From contig CP093831.1 of the NCBI GenBank assembly GCA_033063855.1, forward strand, positions 6,200,001 through 6,264,000: a stretch of 64,000 nt of DNA, given 5' to 3'. The position numbers and the translations under genes were made by a program. The notes under the pieces are model-generated. The model was not told where the DNA came from. It saw nothing but the letters and a program-made list of their open reading frames with translations, and ran no database searches. Below, piece after piece: positions 49,411-62,195 of the stretch (positions within the stretch are counted from its first letter, which is position 1; each line of letters opens with the position of its first letter). Source of the DNA: Smittia aterrima. Taxonomy: Eukaryota > Arthropoda > Insecta > Diptera > Chironomidae.

Positions 49411-52400
49411 ATGGCGAGCGAGTGTGATTTTAAGTGCGAACCGGAAATTAAGATCACGGCAGCGGAATCGAACGTCAAAAGCAGTTTGATCGTCGTATCG
49501 AATCGTTTGCCTTTTGTTCTGAAGAAAAATGCTGAAGGAAACATGATGCGACAGGCCAGGTAAGAAAAATTAAATTTAGCGGCTTTCGCGGTTTGACGAT
49601 CTTTGGGAGGAAAATACGATGCAAAATGATTTTTACGAGCTCAGAGTAGAATTGATAAGTGGGAGATTGTATTTGGTCCAATCAACCAAACAAACCCAAA
49701 GTCCATTACTGATTGATTGGATCAAAAGAAGTTTGAGAAGGCTTTTGAGAATAATTGATGCAACGACGTCGTAAAAACTTAATCTTCCTCATAATTATTG
49801 TAATCACAGTTTCCGTGAAAACTTTATCAGCAATTATCAAATGATCAACGAGTGCTGTTCACGTGATTTAGCGAGGAATTTTCTCGGGATTATCGTTGAC
49901 AGATTGTTTATGAATGTGAGCGAGTAGGTTCTATTCAAGTTCGAAACGTGCCACTGGTTGTTGTTGATGGTTTTAATGCGTCATCGAAGGTCAAGAATTG
50001 TTGTTTCTATGAACAAATGGCGCCTTATCAGCGCTCAGCATCGTGCTAAACCACCTTTCATCAATAAATGGTTGACCTGAAAACATCAATTTTGAGCAGA
50101 GAAAATAAAATGTTTTTCAGACAGCACGAATCCGCGAACGACGTCACCGCGATTATGACTTTTTGTACTCGAACTTCTCTCACTATGCTTCTCTCTTTTG
50201 CTGATAATGATAATTTTTATGTCTTTCGGTAAACAGCGCTGGAGGTTTGGTGACAGCTGTCGCTCCAGTTGTTATCAAGGGCAAAGGACTGTGGGTTGGT
50301 TGGCCAGGCATTCACCTCCCGGCTGACTTCAGCGATGATCAAATTCCTGAGTCTGACCCTTCAGATCAAACTCCAACTGCTGGATTGAAGTCGAATCAGG
50401 TAAGAACTGATCAAATCCAATTCTGAATGCGGCAACGAATTGAGTCTGTTTCTAGGTTGTTACGGTTAATTGTGATCCCGATCTTTTCGAAATGTACTAC
50501 AACGGTTGTTGCAATGGAACGCATTGGCCTCTGTTTCACTCAATGCCGGGTAAGGTCCGAAGGGCTCTCAGAGAAGTTATTCTTATCAGCCGTTTCTAAT
50601 TTAGGTCGCGCAATCTTCTTGGCCGAACACTGGCGAGCTTACGTTGCTGTCAATAAACTATTTGCTGAGAAGACTATCGAAGCTTTGGAACGTTGCATCA
50701 GTAATTCAACCAACCATGTCGTTCCGATTGTTTGGATTCACGACTACCATTTGATGTTAGCTGCTAATTACATTCGAGAGAAGGCAGAAGAGAAGAATCT
50801 TGAGTTTCAACTCGCTTTCTTCCTTCACATTCCTTTCCCACCTTGGGACATCTTCCGTCTCTTCCCTTGGTCTGATGAAATCCTTCAAGGAATGCTCGCT
50901 TGTGATATGGTCGGCTTTCATATCCGGGATTATTGTTTGAACTTTGTGGACTGTTGTCAACGAAATCTCGGATGTCGTGTTGATAGAAAGAATCTTTTAG
51001 TTGAACATGGTGGACGATCAGTACGTGTTCGTCCTTTGCCAATCGGAATTCCTTTCGATCGTTTCGTTGAACTTGCGAAAACTGCTAAGAAGGTGATCAA
51101 AACGAAGCAAAAGGTTATTTTGGGAGTTGATCGTCTTGATTATACCAAAGGACTTGTTAACCGTTTGAAAGCTTTTGAGGTTTTCCTCGAGAGACATCCA
51201 GAACATATCGGAACTGTCAGTTTCCTTCAAATCTCTGTTCCATCGCGAACAGATGTCCTTGAATATCAACAACTGAAAGAAGAGATGGATCAACTTGTTG
51301 GTAAGTTAAAATCCTTCAAAGAAAGAAGAATTTTTTGAAAACAAATCATTTTGTCTTTAGGTTGCATCAACGGTCGCTTCTCAACAGCTGTTTGGTCGCC
51401 AATTCGTTACATCTTTGGCTGTGTCGGCCAAAATGAGCTCGCTGCTTATTATCGTGATGCTGCTGTCGCTTTAGTGACGCCACTTCGTGATGGAATGAAT
51501 TTAGTAGCGAAGGAATTCGTCGCATGTCAAATTAACGAACCACCCGGCGTTCTTATCGTTAGTCCTTTTGCTGGTGCTGGTGAAACAATGCATGAAGCTT
51601 TGTTGTGCAATCCTTACGAAATCGGTCAAACTGCCGACGCAATTCACCGAGCTTTAACAATGCCCGAAGACGAAAGATCATTGAGAATGTCTCGATTGCG
51701 TAAACGTGAAATGGACCATGACGTCAATCATTGGATGAGGTCGTTTATGAAGGCGATGGGCTCGGGACAGGAAGAAGATGATATCGGAACGACAAAACTT
51801 CAACCAGTAACTATTGACGACTTCGATGATTACTTGCTGAAGTGAGTTTGATATTTTCACATCGACTTTCACTTTTTATTTAAATTAATCTTTTAGTTAC
51901 ATTGGCTACTCGCACAAGCTTGCCTTACTTCTCGATTATGATGGAACTTTAGCTCCAATTGCTCCGCATCCAGACTTGGCAACACTTCCACGCGAAACGA
52001 AAAATGTTCTTCAGAGACTCTCGAATCTCTCTGACGTTTACATTGCAATCATCTCTGGACGTGGTGTTGAGAACGTTAAAGACATGGTCGGCATTGAAGG
52101 AATCACTTACGCTGGTAATCATGGTTTGGAGATTTTACATCCGGACGGAAGCAAATTCGTTCATCCGATGCCAATTGAATACGCGGAAAAAGTTAGTGGC
52201 TTGTTGCGAGCCCTTCAAGACAGCAAAGTGAGTTCATTTTTATTACGTTCTCTCAATTTCTTCAAAATAATTGCTTCTTCAATTAGGTTTGCCGAGATGG
52301 TGCTTGGGTAGAAAACAAAGGAGCGTTGCTAACTTTCCATTATCGTGAAACACCCACCGAGATTCGTACACAACTCATTGAAAAAGCTCGCGAACTTATG

Positions 52401-52954
52401 GAAGAATTTGGATTTAAAGTAACTGAAACTCATTGCGCTTTGGAAGCAAAGCCTCCAGTTCAATGGAACAAGGGCAGAGCTTCAATTTACATCTTGCGAA
52501 CTGCCTTTGGTGTTGACTGGAGTGAAAGAATCAAAATAATTTATGCTGGTGACGATGTGACTGATGAAGACGCGATGATGGTAATTTTAAAAGTTTTTTT
52601 TTTTGGCAATCTTGGTTGAACGAGCTTTTCTCGATATTTTTCTAGGCTCTTCAAGGTATGGCTGCAACTTTCCGTATCGCCAGCTCCAACATAATCAAAA
52701 CGGCAGCAGAACGACGTTTGGCTTCTACTGATTCCGTCTTGACAATGCTTAAATGGGTTGAACGTCATTTTATGAACAAAAGGCCACATAAGGAGTCGAA
52801 TGGTCGCCCTAAGAAAAACTCATTCATGGACACTGTCGGATTTCCTATTCACATGTCATTCGATTTGACTAAAAGCCCCGTCAGATCACCACGTTCGAGC
52901 CCTCTTCCATCTCCTTGTTATTCTGCTGATCACAGCTCGGATGATAATTTTTAA
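49411..52954 (+). CDS. Tps1: Trehalose-6-phosphate synthase/phosphatase (bifunctional)
   Basis: Eight exons: 49411-49559, 50237-50399, 50456-50549, 50605-51300, 51361-51841, 51897-52227, 52287-52580 and 52646-52954; 838 aa, the usual insect length. The GT20 synthase half (about 25-500) joins UDP-glucose and glucose-6-phosphate. It shows VSNRLPF, GWPG, YYNGCCNGTHWPLFH, WIHDYHLM (Asp182), GVDRLDYTKG and LRDGMNLVAKEF. The phosphatase half (from 528) has the HAD nucleophile motif DYDGTLAP (Asp541, Asp543), ISGR, YAGNHGLEI, EAKPPVQWNKG and AGDDVTDEDAM; these residues are intact, so it may also dephosphorylate the product. The tail is Ser/Pro-rich and probably disordered. Introns are 55-69 bp except the first (677 bp). 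A cytosolic enzyme of fat body, central to blood sugar and stress tolerance. Convergent with YIPF6, stops 170 bp apart. Confidence 0.95.
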
Positions 52955-53124
52955 GATTTTACAAAATTTGTTCTGCAATAAATAAATTAGAAATGAAATT
53001 AAGATTAGGACAAGGACTAAAAAAATTAAGATCTGGCGAAAGTTTATATTTTCTTTGCTTATCACTTCAATTGAATGTTAATGTTAATATAAATCGAATA
53101 ATAAAGGATTTTGATGGTGAAGCC

Positions 53125-53984
53125 TTAATTCGAGTGCGAGACGACGAGCCATGATATTATGAAGTAGAAGAGGAAAATCGGATAAACGGCAAGAGCTTTT
53201 CTTTTTGCCGGTTGACTGTCACCCATGAAGATGATGGAAGCGTATGTTGCCCACGCAAATCCACCCATTGACGTCAAAAGCCTCAGGAAAAATGTAAAGT
53301 TCGTTTGGTTAACAAAGAGAATTGCTCGGCAGACGATAAGAGAGACAGCGAGCGGAGTTAAGCAATAACCGAGTACACAAACTGACTGGAAAAATGATCT
53401 GAAAGAATATTTTTTATTGAAATATAAATATTTGAAATAATTTGTGATTCTTACATGTTTCCTCCCAGCAACTTTGAGTTTAATGTGACGACCATTGCTC
53501 CAATCCAAACGATAACGAAAACTTCAGCGAACTCTGGTCCCCCGTCATTCGAGTTACCAGTTTCAGTTGAACCTTGGAGTATCGTTGCCATGAACGTGCA
53601 AAGCACAAGAGGCCCCCACAGATCCCACTCCTTCAGAAGACTATTTTTCTCTTTTGGATAGAGCACATGCATAAATTTACTGCCAACTGCTCGAACGTCA
53701 CGAAGCTACAAAGATTTGAATAATTTACTGCCAGCTCATCTTCTATCTTCAATCTACTTACGAAAGTCTCTTTTATCGGCTCGTCTAGCGTATTGAAATC
53801 TGGTTGCCCTGGTGTTCCTCTGTTTACTTTACCGCTTGAACTTACTGTCATTTCACCTTCTACTAACGTTGGATCATCGTCAAACATCTGAAATTGTTTA
53901 CAACGCATCAGTGAATATTCAATCGAGTTCTTCTCCGTGTTTTAAACTTCTACTTACATCAAGTCTGGCATCGTTTGTGGCCAT
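53125..53984 (-). CDS. Yipf6: Yip1 domain family protein 6
   Basis: Exons 53984-53958, 53887-53762, 53705-53455 and 53398-53125 give 225 aa, near the human protein's 236. A cytosolic acidic N-terminus contains FNTLDEPIKETF, followed by KFMHVLYPKEKNSLLKEWDLWGPL, then five hydrophobic spans. Strong family blocks are GGPEFAEVFVIVWIGA, TLNSKLLGGN, SVCVLGYCLTPL, and LAVYPIFLFYFIISWLV. YIPF proteins are multi-pass proteins of the Golgi that interact with Rab GTPases and support vesicle traffic. The first exon encodes only nine residues (MATNDARLD), so its start is less certain than the rest. It sits between TPS and TPP without an evident functional tie. Confidence 0.93.
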
Positions 53985-54184
53985 TGTTTCAGTTGACAGT
54001 ATTCCAAGCTTCAAGCCTTCGTAGATTCTCTAATTCTCCTAGAATTGATTAAAAAATATTTTTTCGTGTTTTCTTTGTGCAAGTCGAAAGCGAATTGAGT
54101 AATCAAATGAAAAACGCTTTTAAATTCAAAATAATACGTTAACAAAGCTAAGACTTTTTACTTTGACGTTTATTTATTATTTAT

Positions 54185-55036
54185 TTAATTAGCAAACTTC
54201 ATTTCAATCCATTGCAAAAGTTTAGTAATTGACTCAGTCGAGGGAACTTTGTAGGTTGCCTTCGTCTCTAAGTTTGCATCCTTTGTGACTCTGAAAGTTA
54301 CGCCAGTTCCAGTTAGAAGCTCGAAGACATCTTCATCAGTTGTGTCATCTCCAGCGAATATGACTTTTGTTGATTCTCTCCAGTTGGCACCGAAGTTTTG
54401 GGTCAGAATGTATTCGGCAGCTTTTCCTTTGTTCCATTGCACCGGAGGCTTAGCTTCAATTGCACAATGAGCTTGATTGGCCCTGTAACCAAATCCTTCA
54501 ATAATCATCTTCGCATCATTCTTTATCGCCTCATGTTGATCTTCGGGCATCGCCCGATAATGAAATGTCAGGGACACTCCTTTGTTTTCGATCCACGAGC
54601 CATTTCGAATTGTCTGGAATTCGTCCTCAAATGAAATTTGTCTGAGTGAACAATTTCAATTTCTTCTTACCTTCTCCAACGCCGCAATCATTTTGTCGTA
54701 ATTTCCGGCGATGTTATTTGGAACTTGATGATTGTACTTTACACCATTCGGATATAAAATCTCTAGCCCGTGGTTGCCAGCATAAATTATCCCCTTCAAA
54801 CCAACTCTCTCCTTAGCGCTGTCTACTGCTCTTCCGGATATTACAGCAGTAAACACATTTGTATTTCCTGCGATAGACGTCAAGGCTTCTTCAGTTTCCT
54901 TTGACATTTTCGCCATGTCCGGATGAGGAACGATTGGAGCCAATGTACCATCAAAGTCAAGCAATAATGTCAATGTCTTACTGTCATCAACATAACCATT
55001 TAAATATCTATTAAAGTCTTCTTTTGTTGGCTCCAT
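54185..55036 (-). CDS. Trehalose-6-phosphate phosphatase (stand-alone)
   Basis: Two exons, 55036-54671 and 54613-54185; 264 aa. HAD-type motifs are complete: DFDGTLAP with both aspartates, ISGRAVDSAK, YAGNHGLEI, EAKPPVQWNKG and AGDDTTDEDVF, ending LQWIEMKFAN. It removes phosphate from trehalose-6-phosphate to give trehalose. Start is MEPTKEDFNRYL; the frame is open back to an acceptor-like CACTCAG at about 55076, so either that exon's upstream part is leader or a further coding exon exists. A second, unused-looking CACTCAG lies inside the intron; using it would meet a stop at once. Sequence and intron position match the phosphatase half of the neighbouring TPS, so it arose from the same ancestral module. 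Confidence 0.9.
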
Positions 55037-55079
55037 CTCAATGGAAAAGTTCACGGAATATTTTCGAAGCAACCGTCTG

Positions 55080-56525
55080 AGTGCACAATTTGAGTGAAAC
55101 TAATTATTTAAACGAGAAGAAACCTCTCTGAGCCTGATAATCTAAGCAAATGAAAAAAGATTATCAGCATTGAGCTCTCGTTGATGTCAGTGTTTTAAAA
55201 CTTGTTTATCAATAATAAGATTGTCTCTTGATTCGTGAAGAAAATATTGTGAATCACTGGCTGTAATTAAAATTGTTTTTTCTTCGTTTTGTTTACTTGC
55301 TTGTCACTGCTGAACTGCATGGTTTGCTTTGCACGTGACTGAGATAACGAATAGAGAAATCATTCCTAAGAAAAGAAGAAGACACAAATTACATTGTAAG
55401 CCTCAATTCTCCTGATGAGATTTCCAACAGAATAAAGTTTGATTTATCTTTGTTATCGCACCTGACAAAAATTCTCAGAAGAATTGCGAATCTTTCAGTT
55501 CAATAAAAATCAATATTCAACCACAGATGATTTGAAAGAAGGTGGCTTTGGGTTGAAGGAAACCATAATTAATAATGAATCGATACCAGCAAAACCCTCA
55601 TTACTGTTCAAGATTTTCCGATGCGTAATTGGACGTTTGAAAAACTCTTGAATGGATCTTAGGAGCTAAGAGAATAATAATTCATTCTATTAATCTTGAG
55701 CACGTAAACACCGCTCGAGTCTAGTTAGAAACATTCTTGGATGGAAAGTTTTGAAAACAATGTAACAAGCTCATTCGATACGACAAGGTTGTGAATCCAT
55801 CAAACACTTTTCTCAACAAAGCGCTGTCGTCAACGCGAGGTTTTCTGTTTAATTCAATCTTATTATGCCCGCGTGACGTTGATTATCGATGCTCTGCAGT
55901 TGATTGAAGAATATTTTCTATTGAGAGCAATGTAGAATTTTATTTTATGCGCATAAATTAGCAAAGTGTCAATATAATCGTCACGCCACATGGCTCATGA
56001 TCCACAGCGAATTTGATTTGTTTACGAAAGAATAACAGCAACAGAGAGAGAACACGCGAAGTGAAGAGAGTAGATGAAAGATTTCCCGAGAGAAAACGAG
56101 AGCTTTTCATATATTTTGAATGAAAATTGTCTCTTCTTCTTTTCATTTGATTTTCTGATTTTCCGCAAGCTCTGGAAATCTCGTAAAATTCTCTGAGAGA
56201 AAAACGTTATCGAGTTCCACAGACAAAGTTTTTGTGTTGATATAAAACGTGAAACGATTGCTCCGTCTGCTACTAAATGATCGGCAGTTGCCGAGTTATA
56301 TTGTGAACTTCGCGTGGAAATATTATTAAAGAAAAATCGTGCAAACTGTGGAGATCGCGACGCGTTGAGTGAACGACAAATTATTCCGTCTACTTCTGAC
56401 TGACCTTAAATAATTAGAAATTAAGGTTTTCCCGTCAGGAATAAATGTTCTTTGTATTCTAAGATAAAAAAAACAGCTAAACACACGTCAGACCTTTTTT
56501 TTTGGGATTTACCAATGTGAACGAC
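55080..56525. other. Divergent promoter region between TPP and the Ras-like gene
   Basis: About 1.5 kb separating two start codons that point away from each other. TATAAA at 56241-56246 faces the Ras-like gene. No coding gene recognised. Confidence 0.45.
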
Positions 56526-59500
56526 ATGTCTGGAATAAATCTTTCATCGTCCAAGTCTACGCTGAATATTTTTGGGAATAAAAAGCATCAACCGAGTCCG
56601 ATACGAATATTAGTCCTTGGTCAAACGTCCGTAGGCAAAAGCGGTAAGTTATTTAAATTTATACATTGACTCATTCATTAAAAAGAAAATTCTGTTTGAA
56701 AGAAGCTTTCATTCGATATTTTAATCAAAACAAATTATTCTGTCATTTCAAAATTATCGAGAAGCTTTTCTTTTGAAATAATTGAATCAATCACATTTTA
56801 GTTTTTCTTAGAAATTTAATTCTAATGCGAAGGAGTTTACTAAAAGTTCTTCTTGTTAAAAGCTTGCTCACATTTCTGAGATCCTTGGTGTCAAAAAAGG
56901 AAATTTCCCAGGAGAAATATGCAGATATAAATATTTTTGCTAAACACGCAAAAATCAATCTCAGAAAACTTTTGTTTTCCTGAAATCGATACATCTTCTG
57001 AGGAGTATGAGTCATATCTATGTCAACTCATCTCTAGTCAAACAAAACACCTTTTTACTTTCAATTTATTTTCGGAGAACTGTTCAGATCTAAAAGGTTG
57101 AACACGTGTAAGGAAAATTTTTGATATTTGCATCAACATTTCCAGTTAAATTAACATTGAAATTCTAGTTGAAGATTGCAAATTTGATTTACTTCAGCTC
57201 AAAGTAACGCGACAAATCTACATTTCATCGCAAAAATTCCGAGAAAGAAACTTCTGAGGACAAATGTGGAAATCAAAATATTTCCATCAAAATTTCGTTT
57301 ATATTTCGGTTTGAAGAAATTTAAAACTTTTGTCTGTTGCTGCAGGAAACGATTTCTATAAATTTGTCGACGTTGTTCGAATAAAAATAATTTAAATCAG
57401 AGAGAGTATGATTTGTTGTTCAACTTGTTGCTTAATGCGTTGAATAGGAAAATTATGAATAACTCTTTTCAAGGATAGAATTACAGAGCAATAATTTTTC
57501 TTTCATAAAAAAGTCAATTTGCAGTTTAATTTGCTTTTCTAGGAACTCGCAAGAAAATTATCGCAAGTAATTTTAAAATGCGATAAACTTAGCATAAACT
57601 CATGAAGAGATTTTTAAACGATTTGATTTATTTGAAGTCTTGTAAGACTTCTAGTTTATAAAACTTTGTGAAGTAGGACAATACTGGCTATAAAGTGTCA
57701 TTTGATATTTCGGACCAAAACTGATAAAGCACTCTCTCTGTCAACACTAAAACTTGAATCCGTTCAAAATTGTGCTACCCAGGAAAGTGTGGAGGTTGAT
57801 GGTTTCGCTTGCTACCGAACCAGGTGTTGCAACAAAAACATCAACTACAACAAGCTTTTTAAATCAATGAATTTCGTGTCAAATATCCCTCAGGCACGAT
57901 CAGGAGATTTTTTTTTTGACACGAGCTGTTCAAACGAAGAGTTCTCGGAATGTCGAACTTTTTCAATCCTACTTTTACAATGTAACATATTTCGATGCTA
58001 AAAAAAATTTATTGCGTGGTTCGTTGCTGCGACTTTGATTTGTTGAGAACTGAAGCTCTCAGGCGGTTAAGATTGTCGTTCAGACAGCTCTCGATGATAC
58101 CCAGCGACAGATTGAACGAAAGCTTTGAAATCAAATTACGGTCACGGATTCTAATACGGAGTTTGTACCCAATTTATTTGTCTTCGAAATATTTTCCTAC
58201 TGTCTAAGAAAAGGACGTTACTAGGACAATAGGCATTGAGAAAGGAATTTCAATATTTCACGAGGGATAAAAAAATATTTTCTAGCTGTCTTGTTGTCAT
58301 TTTGAAGAAGATTTTTTTTTAGAATTGCCTGGGGCAAAAAGACTCAACTAAAAAGGATTTTTTTTACACTAAGTACAGACTCGATGTCTTATCCTTCAAT
58401 AATCGTATGAGCTCTTATTAGATACGACTTCAAGTCATGAAAGTTAACGATTTTTTTTTATTATTTGAAGGACTGCAGCCTTGTACATGTGGACATTCTT
58501 CACAAAAATATTATTTCCGTTGTCTGACTTTTCTTGCTGCCTAAGGCCCTCCCGATCTTATGCTCACTCCTTCCTATCCTCGGGTTCCGGCCGCCCTCTG
58601 CATTCGTCTGAGACGCAATGCTTTTCCCCCCTCCGTCTTATTTTTGCCCCTGATCATCGTCCTTGCTAGTGCAGACCCTGATCACAGTCCACACATCGTT
58701 GCATATTTGTTTTGCCTTATAGACTTCATTCGCTTAGCTGTATTTTAAATTTATTTAGACGAAAATTTTCGCAAAGATAGAAAAGTTGTTGTCAAAAAGT
58801 AAATGTTTCTACGGTTTCACAAATGTTTTCATTGAAGAAACTCAAGAAGTGTTGCGTAATTTGATTCTTATTAATAAAAAATCAAAACAGAAAGCATTGA
58901 TGTAATCTCTTTTACACTGTAACCAGTCTCGTGTCTCCGTGTCACGTTTTTCAGTTGATATAAAAACATTGATAATCTCTAAAGATTTTAAAAATTGATT
59001 ATTCGTTTCTGGCAATGACATTGAATGTCGATTGAATATTTCTAGGAACTGCAGGTAGAACGATTTCATTTCATTGAATGAGCCACGAGCTTCAGAACAA
59101 TTACAGTTGAATGTTGCCATTAAATTACGACCCCACGAGGATGGCAATAATTGTTAGAAAATTATGTTCCTCGACAAAGTTTTTAAAAGAAAATTGTTTC
59201 CCGACTTTCTATTGTGCATTGTAAATCATGGCAAGTGTTTTGCTAACAACATAGCTGTTTATTTTCTAACATTGGGAACAGAGAAGTTCAGATACTTTAC
59301 AAGATTTTTGTTTTTAAAAAAATTGTTCTTTCCTCGAAAAGGTTTATTACGAATGTTTTGGGCTTCGTCTAAAACGTGTTGGAAAACGACTTTGAATCTT
59401 AATGTTTAAAATGGTTTGGTTATCATATTAGAAAATAATTTTCCGCTGCCAACGCATGTTCTAAAATCACTTGATGTAAATATTTTTAGATTTGCAACAA

Positions 59501-62032
59501 TCGTTTGATTTACCGCATAGAAAATATCAAAATATTTTCAACTGAAAACGAAAGGAAATTTACCACAGAGATTCCTTTGAAATAAGCGACTTCGTCGAAC
59601 TCATCAAAAGCTTTGTTGTGTTCTAGGAAATATCAAAAACGACGAAGCATATTTTCAAAAATAAATATTTTAACACTCTCTACAAGAGAGTCTCTAGATC
59701 TTTTATGCTTGAGTGCTCATAACACGCGTCTGAGAAACTTTTTTTGTCGCACAAGGATTTGTTAAGAACGAATCAAACGAAAAGAGTTATTTTGACTTGT
59801 TTTTCTATTTATTTCTATTTCAAATATTCTCCGCAGCTTCATTTGTTCTGTTAAATTTATAATTTGTTTATCATTTATAAGGTCGACGGAAAATTCCGCA
59901 CTTCTTTCATTTTTTTAAGAAAAACAATTCTCGCGCTATTGTGAACAGAACGAAGATGAGATTTTCTTCTTTTTCTTACCGGCGGCGATGAATTTACTCC
60001 AGCGTTGAATGAAACAGGTTGTCGGTTATTATGAAGACAGTCGCTTGATAGCTAAAGTTTAAGATTGCCAACGAAATGTTCCCATGCGTCTCCCAATCTT
60101 ATTGTAATCTTCTACAGAAAATGATAGGGATTTGAAATCAAATTAAGGTCACGGGCTGATTTCGAGTACGTGCTCTAGGTTAATGTTCTGTTTTAATATA
60201 AAAAAAGTTTAGCAGTCGCAGAACGACTGTTGAAGAAAATTAGCTGGGGATAGATCGAGACGTCGCTAAGGGTTTCCATTAGCGAGCTCTAAAGATTTGT
60301 AATTTTAAAAACAAAACAATTTAAATTAAAATTTGATTCCCTAAGCTTTTTCTCTTTCGCAAAGTTTTTCATGCGAAACGACCCGCGATTGTGGCTAAGA
60401 CCAAATCAACAAATTGCAAAATTCTTTCTTCACTTTGCAATACGATAAGCAGATTTAAGGCAACATCGTAAAAAAATCGAGGGACTCGAGAGAATCTTGT
60501 TGTAAGGGTTTTTCAAAAGTTTATTCACTCGGCGGCAGTGAATAAGGAAATCTCTTCAGACGAAATCCGCCCGACGGCCTTGAAATTCTTGAAGTCTTCT
60601 CTCGCGAAAATGATGGAAATTTCCACGACTTCAAAAGTCAAAAGCAGAGCTTATCCGAAAGGCTTATTTGCCTGTTAAAAAGTTGATCGGAAATTTTTAT
60701 GTTCAATCATCAAGAAAACCAAGAAGCGTCAAACCGTAAAAGAGGAAAACGCGGGAAAAAGCTTTGCAAAGAATCAAAAATAAAATCAAGAAACAATTGA
60801 ATTCACATCAGAGGATTCTGAGAAGTTCAATACGATGTTTACGCCACAAATAGAATTTGCGTTTTATATTTAATTTCCAAACCCACCTTTCACACCTTTC
60901 ATGTAACTTTCTGTTTGCAGCACTTGTGGTTCGATTCATGACACAACGCTTTATCGGTGAATATGACTCGGCGGAACAGAAATACACGTGCAACACATCG
61001 ATCGATAATTTAAACGTTAACTTTGAGATATTGGACTCCGCGGCAGGACAGCTCGTAATGAAGCAAATAAATCAAATGTCGAAAGTTATTTACATATGAA
61101 TGTCTTTTTTATGCAGGAGAACGAAACTCTCGTTACTCAACTTGAAGAGCACATTCGATGGGCGGAGGCATTCATTCTCATGTACAGCATCACTGACAAA
61201 TGCAGCTTTGAGGAAGTGAATCGGCTCAAGTTTCTCATAAATCACAACAGGCGACGAAGGAAAACATATAAAGTGAGTTCAACTTCCTCGAAATGTTTTG
61301 GAACATTTTTTTTTCTTTTCAAAGAAATTTCTATTGTAAAGTTTTTGTTTACGTTGCTTTGCCCTTGCCACTGTCATGGTGACGTTAACGCCAAATTTTT
61401 GTTTTCACAAAGATCCTTGACCAGACGCTTCTCGCGTTTCTCCATTAATTTATCAAATTTGATGATAAATATTTTTTTCTTTTTAGCAAGATTGCTTGGA
61501 TGTTCCAATTATTCTTGTCGCCAACAAAAGTGATCAAAAAGATGACAGAATGGTGACTACCGAGGAGGGAAGAAGGAGATCTCAGGAAATGGGATGTTCG
61601 TGTTTCCATGAAATTTCTGTTCGTGAAAGCATTGACGATGTGCATCGAGTCTTCGTTGATCTTTGTCGATGGTGGAGAATTATAACAAACTTTCAAAAGA
61701 TAAAAAAATCCAATGGTGATGGCTTAAAAGTTTCCATGTCGAATCGTACAAAGGACGTTGAGCCTGAATTAATGATTTCGAGATTTCATCAGCTTTGCTA
61801 TGATTTTTACGATGAAAAAAGACGTTCCATCATGACCTTCGGTCGGTCAAGATCCGCGCTGCAAGAAGAGAAACAACTCGATGAAATCGAGTTGACAGAA
61901 AACGATGAACCATTCAGAAGTCGAGCACAGACTGACGGGCAAATTTTACGGAAGAATTTTTCACTCGTGACGTCGTCTCATGAGCTAACCCGAAGAAATT
62001 CCGTTTCCCAACGTGGACATGTTAGCTATTAA
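56526..62032 (+). CDS. Ras-like small GTPase, RASL11/RERG group
   Basis: Exons 56526-56643, 60921-61054, 61117-61272 and 61487-62032; 317 aa. G1 is GQTSVGKS (32-39), followed by ALVVRFMTQRFIGEYD as in RASL11 and RERG. G3 is unusual: LDSAAGQ (77-83) where Ras has LDTAGQ, one residue longer. Then HIRWAEAFILMYSITDKCSFEEV, G4 NKSD (149-152), and MGCSCFHEISVRES for G5. RASL11 and RERG proteins lack a C-terminal prenylation box; this one ends in SY and has none, so it is probably soluble or nuclear. A tail of about 100 residues, rich in Arg/Ser/Glu, follows the domain. Intron 1 is 4,277 bp. Convergent with ARMC4 (stops 163 bp apart). Group assignment is fairly sure; exact orthologue and cellular role are not. 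Confidence 0.85.
58530..58700. other. GC-rich island in the Ras-like gene's intron 1
   Basis: About 170 bp of markedly higher GC (CTCGGGTTCCGGCCGCCCTC is one core) inside an AT-rich intron. Frames across it have no recognisable domain. It may be a fragment of a retrotransposon or other inserted sequence; I cannot tell which. Confidence 0.35.
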
Positions 62033-62195
62033 ACTCTCATATATTCCAATAAATGTATTTGCCTACATTATTCATAAGAATGATGAAATATTTTTTATAT
62101 CTCTAATAAAGGAAAAAAATCTTTTGAAAGTGTTTTTTGTAACGGAAATTTGAAATTTTTAAATGAGCTTTCGAAGCTTTTTCTTTGTAATAAAT

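Noticed and set aside
55037..55075. Upstream extension of TPP to a TTG codon at 55072.
   Set aside because: TTG is not used as a start in insect nuclear genes as a rule, and a clear ATG exists at 55036.
58481..58748. Frames through the GC-rich island that might be transposon protein.
   Set aside because: Too short and without any reverse transcriptase or transposase motif; kept only as a composition anomaly.
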